NCBI GenBank assembly: GCA_033439295.1
Contig: JAVTLE010000015.1
Location: 2,418,001-2,482,000, forward strand
DNA: 64,000 nucleotides
Direction: 5' to 3'
From: Deuterostichococcus epilithicus
Taxonomy: Eukaryota; Chlorophyta; Trebouxiophyceae; Prasiolales; Stichococcaceae
A program made the translations under genes and the position numbers. Of the stretch, positions 34,451 through 45,700 are shown piece by piece. The notes under the pieces were generated by a model. That model worked only from the letters and a program-made list of their open reading frames with translations, ran no database searches and was not told where the DNA came from. The stretch's first letter is position 1; every line of letters begins with the position of its first letter.

Positions 34451-36853
34451 CTACTGCTGCGCAGCGTTGTCACCCGACGACCAACCACCCCCAGCAGCAC
34501 CATACCCGCTGCCGCCGCCGCCGGGGGCGCCGCTGCCCAGCAGCTGCATCTCGACGCCCTCGCGCGGGGCACCCGCCGCCGCGCCAGGGCCGGCTCCCGC
34601 CGCGCCGCCGCCCGCCGCCGCCTGCCCGGCCGCCGGCCCGCCGCCGTCCATGCGCTCGTAGCCGCGCCTGGCCGAGTTGCTGCGGCTGAAGCTGTGCGCC
34701 GCGCCCGACGCCGCGCGAGACAGCGCGCCGCCGGAGCCCACCCTGCCCAGGCCCCCGGAAGCTGCCCCACCGAGCGCATCCNGCGNCANGGCNGCGCCCG
34801 AGGGCGTGCGGCTCAGGGCTGCCCCTGAAGGCGCGCGGCGCAGCGGCGGCTGCGACGTGAAGCTGCGCTCGGTGTCCAGCGCGGCGAGGGCGGCGCCGAG
34901 GTCCCACTCCAGCAGCTGCGGGATGCTGCTGGGCCCTGCAGGGCGGAAGACCGAGGCTGGGTCAGAGGGGCACCCCTGCGGGCCTGCAATCAATGTGAGT
35001 GGCTCAGACGCCTCCGCTGGCAACATTGGCGGACTGAAGGGTGGCAGGCGCGGAGGCGCTCCGGCGAGCACCGGCGTTCGAAGCCAGCCAGGACCAGAGA
35101 CGCAGCATGGCAATGGCGGGCTGTGACTGTTTGAGGAGCGGGGATGCGCACGTTGCCTGTACGGGCGCCGCATGATGCCCGCCTCGCGCAGCGCCGCGAC
35201 CGCCGCGCCGTGGGGCGCCCGCCCGTCCGGCCGCTCCGCTGCCGGCCCCTGCTGCGGCCCAGCCAGCGCCTGTCCCGCCGCCGGAGCAGCGCCATCGCCG
35301 TCAGGCCCCACCGCGCCGCCCGCCTCCCCGGCACCCTGGTCGCCGCCGGCNGCCGCTGCGCCGCCCCCCCCCTGCAACCACCCCGGCGCCGCCCGAGTCG
35401 CCGCTGCCGGCGCTGGCGCTGCGGGCGGCAGGCTCCGCTGCGGCGGCGTCCTCGGCCGCGCCGCCGTCCGTCTCCACACCCTTTGCTTTGACTGATGCCC
35501 GTTCCAGCTCCCGGAACGTGTAGGCGATGCTCTGGTTGTCGGGCTGCAGTTGGACGAAAGGCATTGCAGGCATCAGGCCCAGGGGCGCGGCCAAGCAGGT
35601 GTTTCTGCTGCTGGGTCTTCGTCGCAGCTTCCGCAGGCGCAATGGCAACGTGGCAAAGTGCCTTGCAGGTAATTTTCACTGGGGCGAGCACGTGGATTGC
35701 CACGCCAGGGGACGATCAAAACGCGAAACGCAAGGCGATAGCTGTGCCGAAGCGTTCGCGGGCTCTTGGAATCATTGTAGGATCAAAGCACAGAGCTCGG
35801 TGCGCACCTGGATGACGACGATGGGCTGCACCGTGAGTTTGGTGTCGTGCGGCGCCAGTGACACCTCAAGGATGCCGTCTCCTGCACAAGTGGCGACACT
35901 GTGTCGGTGACGGCTCCGGCGTGGCTTCATGTGCAACGCTGCACTCTGCGCTCAGCTCGCATGCAGTGGTGCAAGTTGGGCGGGGACTGCTCATGTGGCT
36001 CCGATCTGGGCAGCGGGGGGCGCTTGCAGGGGCAAGTCAGGTCGAAAGGACGTCGTGGCAAACCCTGCGCAACGGCCGGGCGCTTGAGTGGGCCGCACCA
36101 AAGTTGGGGTGGTCAAGTTCGGCGTTCATCCGCCGGGCAACCAGCTGCCGGCGGCGGTACACACCGCAAATGCCCCAGAAGCAGGACACCGCGAGCCCCA
36201 GCACGATGGCAACTGCAACACACACGGTCGCGGGTGACTTCGGCTGTGCATCAGTCTCATTTTGGCAACCTTGTGAGAAACCATCATGCGCTGGCTGCGC
36301 ACCTGCACCCATACTCAACAAGCACCCTTGCAATCGACTGGCATGTAGGACTGCTCTGCATCACCACAGCCAGCCGTGTCGCGACTTGGGCGGTCAACCG
36401 TGCGCTCACCTCCAATGAAAGCAACGTTGTTGTTAAACTGGAAGCCAAACGATGGCTGACTGACTGGCGCTTGTGTTGGCCGTTCCGTTGTGGGCGCCGT
36501 TGTGGGCGCCGCAACCGGTGCAGTGGCGTTGTCAGAAGCCGCCTGCAGCAGGCGGCGCCCGCTGGTGGCCAGCAGCCGGCGGGTCAGCCGCGGCGCGTTT
36601 GCTGCATGCCTGCCGACCGCCACATGGCGGCCGTAAACAGCCTGATGTGAAGCCGAGTCGCCTGCAGCCAGTACGCCACTGCTCTAGTCAGTCCACTCGT
36701 ATGTTTACTCTTCACAGCGCGCTGCGCAGGATGGGCAGTGTGGTGGTGGCTGGAGCAAGAGGCATGCGCACCTGCCAGCAGATGACGAGCAGCACCAGCG
36801 CGGGCGCAGAGCCCCGCGAAGCTCACGAGGAGAACTAGCAAAGCCGTTCGCAT
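34451..36853 (-). CDS. Type I membrane protein with low-complexity cytosolic tail, unknown family
   Basis: The ATG at 36851-36853 starts a clear signal peptide (MRTALLVLLVSFAGLCARAG). Exon 1 joins in phase to exon 2 (about 36408-36601: RRLLQAASDNATAPVAAP, then a Thr/Pro stalk and FGFQFNNNVAFIGG). Exon 3 (about 36104-36269) has GCQNETDAQPKSP, one membrane helix (ATVCVAVAIVLGLAVSCFWG) and a basic stop-transfer, YRRRQLVARR. Downstream exons (about 35808-35880, GILEVSLAPHDTKLTVQPIV; from about 35560, NQSIAYTFRELERASVKAKG) lead to a long Gly/Ala/Ser/Pro-rich tail (FSRSNSARRGYERMDGGG, VEMQLLGSGAPGGGGSGY) ending at 34451. The extracellular part is short, so a receptor or anchor role is only a guess. 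Five N bases (34782, 34786, 34789, 34793 and 35351) fall in the tail. Confidence 0.65.
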
Positions 36854-37554
36854 GGTCGACGAATGCGAAGCCCCTCACGAAGCTGGCTGCACCAGAGCAG
36901 TAATCCTGCAGTACTCCGGCAAGCTGGTGCAGGTGAAATGAAACGTGCCGCTACTTTCGGCAAGCTTCGATATGGTGTCGTGCAAGTCTTCGTCTACTGT
37001 GTTTGCAGGAGCTTCACGCAGTCCAGCGCAGAATCTCAGCTGTGTCTGTTAGCTGGAGTGTTCCTCCCTTCAACCACGGTTTGCAGTCAACAGTGGCACT
37101 CTGCAAAGATGTGTGACATGACACCGTTGAAGTCAGCAATCACACCAGAGTGGAGTGCTTGCTGTGCTTCTGGCGATTGTAGCTCAAGCGAATCTCCTCA
37201 AACCTCCTGCGACTTACGGGATCAGCGAGTGACGACAGCAGCCACGTGGTCAAATTCACACGTCTGCGGCCGATAAAGTTAGCATGATGCCAACTTCAGC
37301 GGTCGGTTCAGCACTGCAGCTGCATGGAGCTGCAGCTTGTGAAAGTGCAGGATTTCGGTTGCCAAGTGCCTCAGTGTAGTTTACAAGGCTGACTCGTGTC
37401 ATCAGTGCCTACAAACGTGTCTGGGTATGCGCTCTGACGTGAATCCACGGCTGTGCTGGCTGCCGGCGGTCCACCTCTTCAGGAGCGCGCTTCGCAACCA
37501 ACCTGCCGTATGTACTGGAATCAGGCGGATCAACAAATACGGTCATATTCCGCT
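36854..37554 (-). other. Intergenic region upstream of the type I membrane gene
   Basis: Holds the promoter of the gene starting at 36853 and the 3' UTR of the sulfate permease, with a minus-strand TGTAA at 37381-37385. No gene seen. Confidence 0.5.
37381..37385 (-). terminator. TGTAA polyadenylation motif (minus strand)
   Basis: Lies 170 bases after the stop of the sulfate permease gene at 37555. Confidence 0.55.
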
Positions 37555-40522
37555 TCATTTCTTGGTCTCCTTGGACGCCTGAATCTCCACGAGCTCCTTG
37601 ACGCCGAGCGTCAGCAGCGCCAGGCAGGACAGCAGCACCGACGCTGAAAAGGCCGCCTCTGTGTTGTACTCTTTGTACGCGCCCTCCACGTACAGCGTCA
37701 GCGTCTGCGTGCGCCCGATGATGTTCCCTGAGATGACGGACACGGCGCCAAACTCGCCCATCGCCCTCTGCGGGCAGTGAGGCGGTTTGAATTACAAAGC
37801 GTCACGGTGACACAGGCGCTGCAGCGGCAGAACATTCCCGTCGCTCGTGAGTCCGGACCGGATCGGATCGTTCGTGCGACGGACAAACGGAAAGTTTTCG
37901 AGCATGCTTCCAGGCTGGGCAGGTGCGTCTGCAGCTGAGGGTTGAGGGTCTCCCAGGTATCTCATCCGGCGGGCAGGCGTATATTCCCATTCGAGCCACT
38001 GAGACAGTGCCGCCAGCACATGCGAACCTGCAGCATGAGGTGGACGACGGACAGGAAAGGAGCCGCACCGCATTAGTGAGGATGATGCCGTACATGAGGC
38101 CCCACCGGATGTTGGGCAGCGTCACGTTCCAGAACACCTGCGTGCATGGAAACAGACTGCGGGTTGACAGCGATCCTCATGCCGAGGCGGAGGTGCTGAG
38201 GGGACGCCTGCCCGTCTCGTGCTTTTCTCATGCATCACATTGGTCCAGGTCCAGATAGAAGGTGCGGTACGCCGAATCTCTATTTATTTTTATTTTTATT
38301 TATTCTGCTTAATGCAGCTGAAATGCGCACACCAGGGCGAAGGCGCCGAGGTGATCGTGCTCCCCTTATGCCTCATCGATGGCAGGCCCTCTAGGTGACT
38401 AGAAGATGTTCGAATCATGGCGCACCTTCGGGAGGAGGCGCCAAGGGTGCGCTTGCTGCCGTTTGTTGTTCCCCACTGTGAAGTCGTATTGTCCGACGAC
38501 AGAACCCTCAACCCTCAACATACCTCTAGGTCGGAGGGAGGCGTCAAGGGCGTGCGCCACCCTTTCTTGAGTCCCATTCCTCATGTTGACTCATGCCGAA
38601 GAACATCCGGCTGCGATCTGAGCCCCAGCTCTCCTTCATTTGGGACGCACCTCAGGTTCCGAAGGCGCCCAGGGTGCAGGCGGCCTCGTCTGGAGTCCCA
38701 CTCCTTATGCCAGGGAGTCTGGTTGCGTGACGAGGTCTCAGCAGAGTGAAACAGACCTGCCAAGGTTCCACGACTCACCTCCAGGTCGGAGGCGCCCAGG
38801 GTGCGCGCCGCCTCCTCCTGCGCCATGTCCATGGCCTCCAGAATGGGAATCAGCTCCCGCGCCACGAAAGGCATCGTCACGAACAGCGTCGCCAGCGCCA
38901 TGCCTGCAGGTCACCGAAAAGGTCACCAAAACATCGAAAAGAGCTGGGCTAGAGCAGCCGTAATGCCACCTGCTGCTCGTGGCTCTGTGTAACATGCTGC
39001 TGGGATATTGAGGCATGAGGTTCACTCCGCAGGTCTCCACTGGTGCTGCTGCTTCATAATGGTGCTACTGCTTCGTGGACACACATGTTGTGGGCGGGCT
39101 GTCAGACCTGGGAAGGCGAACACGACATTGAAGCCGAGCGCCTGCAGCGCAGGCGCAAACCAACCGTTGCGCCCGTACAGCAACACCTGCGGGGACGCGG
39201 TGGTGGCGCCGTCAGCCTGGAGGGCCGTCCCCTGTCCACGGTGCTGCTCAGTGCCGCGCGGCAGGTGAGGTGCCAGACGGGCATGACACCTCTGCGCAAG
39301 GGCATACTGCCGATGTGCGGCATGCGTGCACAGCCTCGGCGGCTGCACCTGACCTCGCGACGGCGGCATCCGTGTAGCCCAGTGCGTGGCCGAAGCTGCC
39401 GCTTGTGCCATCGCAGACTCCGAGCAGGCACTTGAGGGCGGCTGCATGCTTCCGGGAACATCAGGGTGTAGGGTTTCGGACTTAGGGCAGCGCACCAGCA
39501 TGAGGCCGGTGACGACGGGGCTGATGCTGAAGGGCAGGTCCAGGACGGCCAGCAGAAGCGTCTTGCCGGGGAAGGTGTTGCGCGCTATGAGCAGCGCTAT
39601 GCTGATGCCGAACAGCGTGTTGACGGGCACCGCCACCGCCGCCAGCCCCAGCGTGAGTTGCAGCTGCGGGGACTCGCACAGGCCGTGTGGCGGGACGCGT
39701 GTGTTTCGAGGTTCGTCAGGCCACAAGCAGGATGCACAGGCAATCGCTTGATGTGTACCTGTTCATCAGAGCGTGAAGTTGTCATGCAGGCTTGCCATGG
39801 TTGACGCACCGCATGGAGGAAGTCTGGGTCTGTTGTGTGTTCTAAGAATGGCCCCAAGCCATTGGCGAATGCCTGTGTGCAGCCAGCTACATGTGTTCAC
39901 GGCAAAACAGGATCGGAACGGCTAACTAGAGTTCGCTTGTGAGTACAGCATCGGACGCGACACACACTCCAGGCAGCCAACCTGGATGAAGATGTTGGCC
40001 GTCGGCACCAGCAACACCAGCAACACATACGAGACCGCGACGCCGACCAACAGCTTTTTGCCTGGCGTGTCGACCTGTATGCAGAGCTCGTAAGTAAGAG
40101 ACCTGAACCGATCGTGGTGCATGCCTGGACGATGCGAGGCAGAGGCAGGTCAGGGCGGAGGCCGACGCGTCAAGCTGCGGAGCCGCCACAGACACGCGAG
40201 ACCACTCCGAGCAGCCCACCTCGCTGCCTCGCGGGCTGCGGCTCTTTGTGAGGCCTCCGCTGGGACCGCCCGCTGCCACGACCTGCAGCTGCCCTCGCAA
40301 CCGCCTCTTCGCCGGCGCTGGCCGGCTGAGCGCTGCCGTGCTGGAGAGAGGGCTGGCGCCGGCTGCTGATCGCAACCGCACGGCTGCTGCGGCTGCTGGT
40401 CGCGACTGTAGCGTTAAAAGCTGCCTCGGCGGGCCCTCTGCTGGCCTGGTGCAGCCGCAGGCGTGCAGCGGCGAGCTGCTTGTGCTGGTGGGCGACCAAT
40501 GGGTTGAGCCTATTGGCCGCAT
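37555..40522 (-). CDS. SULP2: CysW-type sulfate ABC permease subunit, plastid envelope (SULP2-like)
   Basis: Membrane subunit of the plastid sulfate importer, encoded in the nucleus as in Chlamydomonas. Eight exons follow bacterial CysW from end to end. Exon 1 (40220-40522) is a Ser/Ala/Arg-rich transit peptide ending in phase 0; exon 2 (39982-40074) is [20 protein letters not shown]; exon 3 (about 39813-39881) is [20 protein letters not shown]; exon 4 (about 39500-39673) is [19 protein letters not shown], then [15 protein letters not shown]; exon 5 (about 39105-39190) is [18 protein letters not shown]; exon 6 (about 38777-38901) is [19 protein letters not shown], then [13 protein letters not shown], the EAA loop that contacts the ATPase; exon 7 (about 38065-38138) is [20 protein letters not shown]; exon 8 ends at 37555 and begins near [19 protein letters not shown]. 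All landmark blocks are present. The ATG at 40520-40522 is chosen because it gives the phase needed at exon 2. Its partners (CysT-type, ATPase, binding protein) are not in the window. Confidence 0.93.
38424..38820 (-). repeat. Four tandem copies of a 5' splice junction in SULP2
   Basis: The exon end [10 protein letters not shown] plus its donor GAG/GTGAGT (about 38773-38820) recurs in diverged form at about 38646-38700, 38524-38578 and 38424-38475 inside the following intron, at spacings of about 100-130 bases. On the plus strand each copy has a CACCT/TACCT-type donor, then GGTCGGAGG-like sequence, then GGCGCCCAGGGTGC-like sequence. Copies 2 and 3 also share GAGTCCCAxTCCT further in. Each copy keeps a GT after AG-like sequence, so each is a potential decoy donor. 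Confidence 0.8.
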
Positions 40523-40796
40523 GCTGCCCCGGTGGCGCTCCAGGAGCTCAGCAGCCGGACCACGGGGCGACTTGACGCTGTCGGGGGCGCGATCGTTGTC
40601 TCTGATGAAGTTTGACACGAAAATACACCATGATGCCTGATTGCACGTGTTCACGACATGAGCATGAACCCCTGTCCCACAGCGGCCGCACTTTTTTATT
40701 TCCACAACTGGCCTTGCAGTATCAGGGCTCTGTCTCGTTGTCAGATCCGGCCACCCAGCCCCGGCAGATCGCCATACATCACCGGCGCCGGTTCCA
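40523..40796. promoter_or_regulatory. Short divergent promoter between SULP2 and NAA38-like gene
   Basis: Only 274 bases separate the two start codons, so the promoters probably overlap. I see no TATA box that I would defend. Confidence 0.5.
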
Positions 40797-41623
40797 ATGC
40801 CTTCTGCTGCGGCGCAGCCAGCCGAGCAGCCGGACAGCCAACAGCCTGCAGCAGAGGTCCAGAGACACGACCGCCCTTTTGAAACACGTAGCGTTGGATC
40901 GGCTGAGGCTGCTTCGCTGAACGCATCCCAACATAATGCTGCTGGCGGCGCTGAGGCAGACGCAGCCGCATCACGACCAGCACCGGTGCAGCAGGCTGCC
41001 GAGCTGCTCGGCCGCAGAATGAAGGTCGGACTGTACGGTCGTGCTCCGACTGAACTGAAGCATGCGCGGCCTGTGCGACTTGGCCTGCATCCACTGAAGA
41101 CCACACGGGCTGCTGGACAGGTGGATGTGAGGGATGGCCGTGTTCTGGAGGGCGACTTTTGGTGCCTGGACAAGCAGGGCAACCTCGTTCTGAACAACAC
41201 GCAGCAGCTCAGTGACAGGTGCCGTGCCGCAGCAGTGCCATGCCGGCATTGCGGCTATTTCCAGTGTAAGATGCGTCATGGACCGCACAGCTGACACGCC
41301 GATTCCTTATGCAGCACCGGCGCCAGCGACAAGCAACAGCATATGGGGCTGGTGCTGGTCCCGCAGCACCAGCAATCGGCCTGCCAGCTGCTGGTACGTG
41401 CGCAGTCACTGCATGGCGCCTGACACTGGCATGCGTGATTGGCTATGCATTCGCAAGGCGCGCGCAGCAGAATAGGCCTTCGAAGCAGGTCAAAGGAAGT
41501 GCAGCACGCAGGCACCGCTGTTGCGCATATGCAAATCCAACTCACACGTACATCCTGCAGGTCATGCCCGGGGAACAATCGCAGACAATGGCGCTGCTGA
41601 CGGCCAACAACAGTGTGGGATGA
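40797..41623 (+). CDS. Sm-like fold protein, NAA38/LSMD1-like (NatC auxiliary subunit)
   Basis: The ATG at 40797 begins a Gln/Ala-rich N-terminus, then a helix, QAAELLGRRMKVGLYGRAP, and an Sm-type core: VDVRDGRVLEGDFWCLDKQG then NLVLNNTQQLSD (exon end 41218, donor CAG/GTGCCG). The Sm1 pattern (xxDGRxxxGxFxxxDxxxNxxL) fits NAA38 of the NatC N-terminal acetyltransferase or another Lsm protein. The last exon from 41561 reads VMPGEQSQTMALLTAN and stops at 41623, resembling the final strand of the fold. A small middle exon (about 41458-41488) is needed to keep the phase; it fits but is not proved. NatC acetylates nascent proteins at the ribosome. The exact Lsm subfamily is inference. Confidence 0.65.
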
Positions 41624-42764
41624 GCCTGGGTGATCAAGCTCGTGTCTGAGCTCTAAGCGTGCAATGCTGGCTTGTGGGGGCGCGTTTTCGCCCAGGCACG
41701 TGGAAGCGTCACTGCGGCAATGGATGCGGCAAGCAGTCATGCGCAATTGCGCATGCGTCACGGCAAGGTGGCCATACTATATTCAGCTGATGTGCACCGC
41801 CGATAAGTGGCCTCGCCAACTTGTCAAGTCTACCTTGCAGTTGGATGAAGGTGGCTGCACTGTAAGTTGCACCAGTAGTTACATCGCAGCGAAGCGATTG
41901 CAATGAGCACTAGCGCTCCCGCGCGTGCGGCTGAATAAGACGCCGCCCTCAGAGCGGAGCCACTGGCAGGAGCTGCGAACAGCTTGACGGTGATTCGCTG
42001 GGAGTTCAAGCACCGGATTTTGGATTCCCGAGTTGCTGTACAGCTGTCGTTGCCAGTGAGTCTATTGCTGCTGGAAAGGTTTATTTGCCACTTTGCCCGC
42101 TGCGGCGTTAAGGCATGTGGACAGAACGAACATGATGGCGTATGGGAGGGTGCAGCGTTCGAGGATTGCTGGCTGTCCAGATTTACAAGTAAGCTTGCAT
42201 GTGAACGAGCTGCAACAACATTTTCCGGAGCTAGCATCCGCCGCCTGATGCGCGCTGCTAAATTGGCGGCGGCGGTGTCAACACGGGTGCAACGGCGTGC
42301 ATGATGCTTGCACTGTTCAGCATCTCAGAAAGCACGTAAACAGACCCTACTTGCGGCGCCTAGGGTTTGGAGGGTCTAAAGCTTGTCGCCTGCATGATTT
42401 AAATAAATTTCCCCTTGAACTTTGAGCGAACAGCTGGATATGAGCCTGGATCTGAGGAATGGCCGCCTGGACCCTGAATGCTCCTGCTAGACCTTTATTG
42501 CTGAAGCATGCCAGATATGCGTGCCTCGATCGTCTGGCTGGTTTCTCTGTCATCAGATCACATAAGAGCGGAAGCTACGCGTTTTGTGCCCTTCAATCAG
42601 CCGCTGGTTCACGTAACAAGGAACACGTGGTCCATGTGTTTGTAGCTCTTCGAGAAAAGCTCTTTTGGCACAGAGTTGCATCGAGCGGTCCTCCGATCAT
42701 TCTGTGGCTTTAACTCGCCGCAAGATCCGATCTTGCCTGCTGCCCTTATTCCCAGCTTGCAAGC
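41624..42764 (+). other. Intergenic region upstream of NRT2
   Basis: About 1.1 kb with the 3' end of the Sm-like gene (TGTAA at 41861-41865) and the NRT2 promoter. A short telomere-like TAGGGTTTGGAGGG occurs at about 42361. Nitrate-response elements could not be identified by eye. No gene supported. Confidence 0.5.
41861..41865 (+). terminator. TGTAA polyadenylation motif
   Basis: Lies 238 bases after the stop of the Sm-like gene. Confidence 0.5.
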
Positions 42765-45700
42765 ATGAGCGAGGCCAAGATGCACAAGGTGCCGCACGAG
42801 GAGATGGACGCAGCGGAGGAGCTGGACGTCCCGGACTTCGGACTGCCAGTCGACAGTGAAATGAAGGTGTTCTGACCATATATGCCTTCCTGACCTGCTA
42901 CGATGCGCGCGCGGATCTGCATGCAAGGGCGTTCTGCAAGGTCACAGCCCCGCGTACCTCATCGTCCTCTCCTTGTTGACGCTTCAATTTAACAATAATG
43001 CAGTCCAAAGTGCTGCGTCTATGGCGCTTCAACCGACCGCACCACATGGCTTTCCACCTGGCTTGGCTGGGCTTTTTCACTGGTGCGCACCATTCCCATT
43101 GTGACGTCGTTGTCCTGGCACACTGAGCCCGGATCGCGTAGTTGCTTTTTAAACGATCCGTTTGGAGTACAATTACTTTCTGTCTGTTGCGATCAGCTGT
43201 TCAAAGCTTCGCGTCGATCGCGCACGTGCTGTGCAATGTGCTAGCAATGTGCATGACAACCTGCTACCAACGTGCTCGTGCACGCATGCATCTGACCCAG
43301 TGTTCGCCGCTGCCGCAGCATTCACCTCGACGTTCGCGGCCGCCCCTTGTGAGACGGCCGCCCCAATTCCACTCCCCTGTTCCATCCACAGCTCGCTTGA
43401 TCGCACCCTGGCTTCGAAATGACCTGCTGGGATCCCTCATCCGCTTTCTGTCAGCAGGAAGAAGCCGCTAGTCAGTGGTCGGCGTTCTTCAGTGTTCACG
43501 ATCTATGTTTATGTCTGATTGAGTTCGATGACTGGCGATGCACGTCGCAATTGATCGCAGTTCTCATCAGCCATTGCACCCTTGCAATTTGTTCCGACAT
43601 CGTTTGCCTTACTGGCTGTTGCGCCGCTGGCTGTTGCGCCCCTGGCTCTTGTCCCTGCCAGGCAGGATGGACTGCACAATTTGCAGATCGGGACATTGAC
43701 TACGCGCAAGATGATGATGTGCGTCGCTGCGAATGGCACAGCCTGGTGACTTACAGTTCACCGTTTTTAGTACGTGCGCAGTGATTACAATCATCAGGCA
43801 GGACATCAACCTGACCAAGTCCGGTATCAGCGGCGCCAACGTGGCCAGCGTGTGTGGTGCTATCTTCTCCCGCATCGCCATGGGCTCCTTCACGGACGCG
43901 TTCGGCCCGCGCATGGGCTTTTCTGCCCTCCTCAGTCTGACGTCCTCCGCTGGTGAGGTGCCTGATGCTCGTCCAACTTTACATGCGGCCGGATGTCATG
44001 TCAGCCAATGGGTTTAGGGTATCAACGAAAGCGCTTGTTCTGATGATTATTGTGGCGTACTATTGATACCTCTGTGTCAATGTGTTGCAGTCTTCCTCAT
44101 GAGCATGGTGACGTCCAGCGCTGGATTCATTGTCACACGCTGCGTCATCGGCTTCAGCCTGGTGCGCCTTCCTCATCACTTTCATATGTGCAGGCTTCTA
44201 ACAACAGTAAGACCTTGGGGCTAGCACCGCGCGCCTCACATACCTACTATGAGTCGTGATCGCAGGCGACCTTTGTGTGCTGCCAGTACTGGTGTACGGC
44301 CATGTTTTCGCCCAATGTGGTTGGTACAGCCAACGCATTTGCGGGTGGTTGGGGCAACCTTGGCGGCGGCTTCACACAGCTGGTGAGGCATCTGAGGCTG
44401 CAGACAAAATTCTGCTGCAAGCAAGCAGTTCCCAGATGCTTCGTGAAATGCGTGTTGCCATAAGCAAAGCATGGCAATCCAGTTATCACCACAATGTAAT
44501 TCCCCGTGGCGCCTGGTGCTGATTTTGATGGCCGTTATCCTTGCAGATGATGCCGGTGAGTGGGCAGGCATCCTCAACACTCTGTCTTCCAGCAGCAAGT
44601 GCATCATGTATGGAGTGCTTCTTCCTGGTATCCTTACCGCCATGCTCCCTGACGGCTTGATTGGTGATTGCCGATCCCTTTACCTGCATGAAACTAACAT
44701 GACGACTCTTAAGCATACTGTGTGGTTGGCAGTACCTGTACAGAGGCTTTGCGGAACACGCTCCAGATTATCAAGCATGGCGTTGGGCCTTCTTCGTCCC
44801 CGGTGCCATGCACGTGCTCATCGCACTCCTTGTGATTGTGCTGGGGCAGGTGCGGTGGCCATGCAATGCACGCACAGCGGCACCCAAGGATTGCCTAGGT
44901 TACCACTAGCAAGTGGCCCATCTACAGCCGCTAGACTCAGTGAGAATGTGCACGGTCTCTCATGATGGAAACTGGCAATTACGTTCTGAGCTTTACCTCT
45001 TCCGACTGGCGCAGGACCTGCCGGGCGGCTCTTTCGCAGAGCTCAAGAGGAAGGGCAGCAAGGACAAGGCCTCCTCCCACCGCGAGTTCATGACTGCCAT
45101 CCTGTGCGCGCTTGATCGAGGCTCCTCCCCCTCCTTGCATTCCTCACTACGGCGGCTACGTCTACCATATCATCAAACCATTCCGACAGGACATTCGTTG
45201 AATATATACATATCGCTGTTGTGGTGTAAGTGTTGTGGCCTGAGGCTGTTCTCTCATGAACCGCAGTAACTACCGTACCTGGATCCTCCTCTTCACAGTG
45301 CGGAACCTGTTCACCACTGCTTGGGTTTCACTGACTGAGAGGGTAGCTGTTGAACTGGCATGACATGAAAGCCCTGCTGATGATGCCAGAAACCAAAAAG
45401 CTGGCACAAGCACTTGCCTGGCATTGCAGTCGAACACATACACTACAATTGTTGGTAACAGACATGTGCATGTCGCAGTATGGCTACTGCTTTGGCGTGG
45501 AGCTCACGATCGACAACAACTTGGCCGAGTACTTTGCTGACCATTTCGGTAAAGGCATCGTTGCCGCTGGCAACCTGGTGAGCAGCCGCAGCCCCGCAGG
45601 GTTTGCAGAACTGCAGTGCTTTGCAGTTTCCGGGCGTACCACTGAATCAAATTGGTCTGATGCTGACGGCATGCGCTGCTGAAGAGTGTCTCAATTAAAA

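Noticed and set aside
40170-40499. Alternative start of SULP2 at 40499 with another Ser/Arg-rich leader
   Set aside because: It ends in phase 1 at the donor 40220 and would not join the [10 protein letters not shown] exon in frame; the 40522 frame does.
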